A DNA stretch of 6,458 bases from Halanaerobiales bacterium. GTDB lineage: Bacteria; Bacillota; Halanaerobiia; Halanaerobiales; JADQBU01. Shown in pieces: positions 5,220 through 6,458 of the stretch. Within the stretch, counting starts at the first letter, position 1; each line of letters opens with the position of its first letter. Position numbers and translations under genes: made by a program. The notes beneath the pieces were generated by a model. It was not told the origin of the DNA and ran no database searches. It saw nothing but the letters and a program-made list of their open reading frames with translations. The stretch spans positions 1 through 6,458 of the forward strand of contig JADQBU010000399.1 in the NCBI GenBank assembly GCA_016278435.1. Direction: 5' to 3'.

Positions 5220-6458
5220 TTATTTTTCCAGAAAATCAAGGGCAATGTCGGCAAACTGGTCACTAATATGTTCAAGATCTTCGATTATTTCCATATAGAT
5301 TATGCCTGCACTGGGAACACACGCCCCACTATTAAGCCTCTGTAAATGTTCATTCCTATACTTAAGCTGCAGCTGATCCATTTTTTCTTCTGCCTCAATA
5401 AGAACCGGTGCAATTTCCAGGTCTTCAACTTTAAGCAGGTTTATGGATTCCTCCAGAGTATTTAAAATAAAATCAAATAGTTCTGCAAGTGTATCACGGG
5501 CTAAACCGGAAAAGTCAATTTCATTTTGCACAGAGTACTTTGTTAACTCTGCAATACTGTTGGCATCATCAGCAATACTTTCTATATCATCGATAACTGC
5601 AAAGTACATATCAATCATTTTGGAATCTTCAGCCGGTAGTGAAGCCTGCGGAATTTTAGTCAGAAAGACAACCAATTCTTCCTCGATTTCATTTACAACT
5701 TCCTCTTTATTATAAATTGATTTTACCATTTCAATATCTCTATCAAGGAAAGCCTGTCTGGATTCAAAGACCATATCACGTGCTATTTCATGCATCCGGA
5801 TTAATTCTTTCTTAACCTGCTCCATGACCATACTAGGGGTTTCCAGCATCCTCTCGTCAAGATATACAAGGCCCCTCTTGATCGTCATTTTATCCTTTCC
5901 AGGTACTATTTTATTAACAATCTTGACCATAAGACCGGTAAATGGCAGCCAGATTAAAGTATTAATAATATTAAAAGCCGAATGGGTATTGGCTATCATC
6001 CTTAACTGATCCGGTTTCTGGCCTACCATATGAGACAAACTACCGACAATGGAATTAACCATACCAGAAAAATCAGGCACAAGATATAAGAGCGCAACCA
6101 CAGAACTGGCTCCGATAACATTAAATACAGCATGTGCCGCAGCAGCCCTTTTGGCTGTTTTATTAGCACCGATACTGGAAAGTAACGCCGTGATAGTTGT
6201 CCCAATATTATCCCCAAGTAATATGGGGATAGCTGCATGATAATCCAGAATCCCCACTGATACCAGGCTCATTAAGATACCGATACTGGCACTACTACTC
6301 TGGAGCACAATCGTCATAAATGTTCCCAGTATAAGTCCAAGTATAGGGTAAACCCCGAACTTCCCCATCAAATTTACAAAAAAAACAGAATCCCGGAGGG
6401 GTTCCATTGTATCTTTCATAGTAGATAGACCCAGGAATAAAATTCCAAATCCAAGTAT
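5220..6458 (-). CDS. Na+/phosphate cotransporter with C-terminal PhoU-like domain (NptA type; N-terminus beyond right edge)
   Basis: A sodium-coupled phosphate carrier of the PNaS family (Na_Pi_cotrans) in the cytoplasmic membrane. The reading frame stays open to the window edge: the 13 codons before the ATG at 6419 encode ILGFGILFLGLST, the typical helix before (M)KDTMEPL, so that ATG is internal. There are 412 visible residues. They contain the second transport repeat with QSSSAS (visible residues 53-58) and GDNIGTT (82-88), further helices including AHAVFNVIG and THSAFNIIN, and a soluble all-helical PhoU-like domain from about 200 to the end, rich in Glu/Asp and helix heptads. The first repeat with its own QSSS motif (about 130 residues) should lie outside the window. 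It ends 18 bp before phoP, suggesting an nptA-phoP-phoR operon. In family members the PhoU-like tail is thought to regulate transport or signalling; here that is inference. Confidence 0.94.
   Translation of the reverse strand: MLGFGILFLGLSTMKDTMEPLRDSVFFVNLMGKFGVYPILGLILGTFMTIVLQSSSASIGILMSLVSVGILDYHAAIPILLGDNIGTTITALLSSIGANKTAKRAAAAHAVFNVIGASSVVALLYLVPDFSGMVNSIVGSLSHMVGQKPDQLRMIANTHSAFNIINTLIWLPFTGLMVKIVNKIVPGKDKMTIKRGLVYLDERMLETPSMVMEQVKKELIRMHEIARDMVFESRQAFLDRDIEMVKSIYNKEEVVNEIEEELVVFLTKIPQASLPAEDSKMIDMYFAVIDDIESIADDANSIAELTKYSVQNEIDFSGLARDTLAELFDFILNTLEESINLLKVEDLEIAPVLIEAEEKMDQLQLKYRNEHLQRLNSGACVPSAGIIYMEIIEDLEHISDQFADIALDFLEK

Noticed and set aside
5443..6240. Several open frames on both strands within the transporter gene, including a 71-codon minus-strand frame
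   Set aside because: All are shadows of the well-supported Na+/phosphate cotransporter frame, with low-complexity or hydrophobic translations and no start signals.
6417..6419. ATG that could be taken as the start of the Na+/phosphate cotransporter
   Set aside because: The frame stays open upstream to the window edge and encodes ILGFGILFLGLST, a conserved helix of the family; the first transport repeat would also be missing. The gene is partial, not short.

Overview
The window looks like chromosomal DNA from a low-GC, Gram-positive-type anaerobe. Coding regions are AT-rich, Shine-Dalgarno sequences are strong (AGGAGG, GGGAGG, AAGGGGG), there is a LiaF-type envelope protein, and TTAACA direct repeats resemble the PhoP boxes of Bacillus and Clostridia. 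A Halanaerobiales or related Firmicutes lineage would fit, but that is an inference and no taxonomic marker gene is present. The theme of the window is phosphate uptake and phosphate signalling. I see no mobile element, CRISPR array, tRNA or rRNA.

Layout, in the transcription order of the minus strand from right to left: (1) 5220-6458, a Na+/phosphate cotransporter of the NptA type with a C-terminal PhoU-like domain; its N-terminus lies beyond the right edge. (2) 4518-5201, a PhoP/PhoB-type response regulator starting 18 bp after the transporter stop. (3) 2747-4525, a PhoR-type sensor histidine kinase overlapping the end of phoP. (4) 1937-2671, a LiaF-like membrane protein with its own possible promoter. 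Next comes the only plus-strand gene, a 73-residue acidic helical protein at 1647-1868 that I do not recognise. It converges on the LiaF-like gene, and a hairpin with U-tracts in both directions lies between them. The left end holds pstS (163-1107), followed by the first 54 codons of pstC (1-163), read off the minus strand and joined by a TAATG stop-start overlap.

The roughly 540-bp region between pstS and the small plus-strand gene is the most informative non-coding stretch. Upstream of pstS it carries five TTAACA-like hexamers at an exact 11-bp period, placed relative to an extended -10 element as PhoP boxes are in Bacillus subtilis. It also holds what looks like the C-terminal remnant of a small conserved anaerobe protein (1275-1433, minus), a second looser cluster of TTAACA-like hexamers facing the small gene (1481-1518), and a near-consensus sigma-A promoter for that gene (1575-1603).

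Working model: PhoR and PhoP sense phosphate limitation, and PhoP activates the high-affinity PstSC(AB) importer through the five-box array. The Na+-coupled transporter and its fused PhoU-like domain are encoded in the same operon as the two regulators. The role of the LiaF-like protein and of the 73-residue protein in this setting is unknown. No completely new system is evident; the points deserving a second look are the PhoP-box array, the NptA-PhoP-PhoR gene set, the LiaF-like gene without LiaRS beside it, the decayed gene and the unknown small gene.
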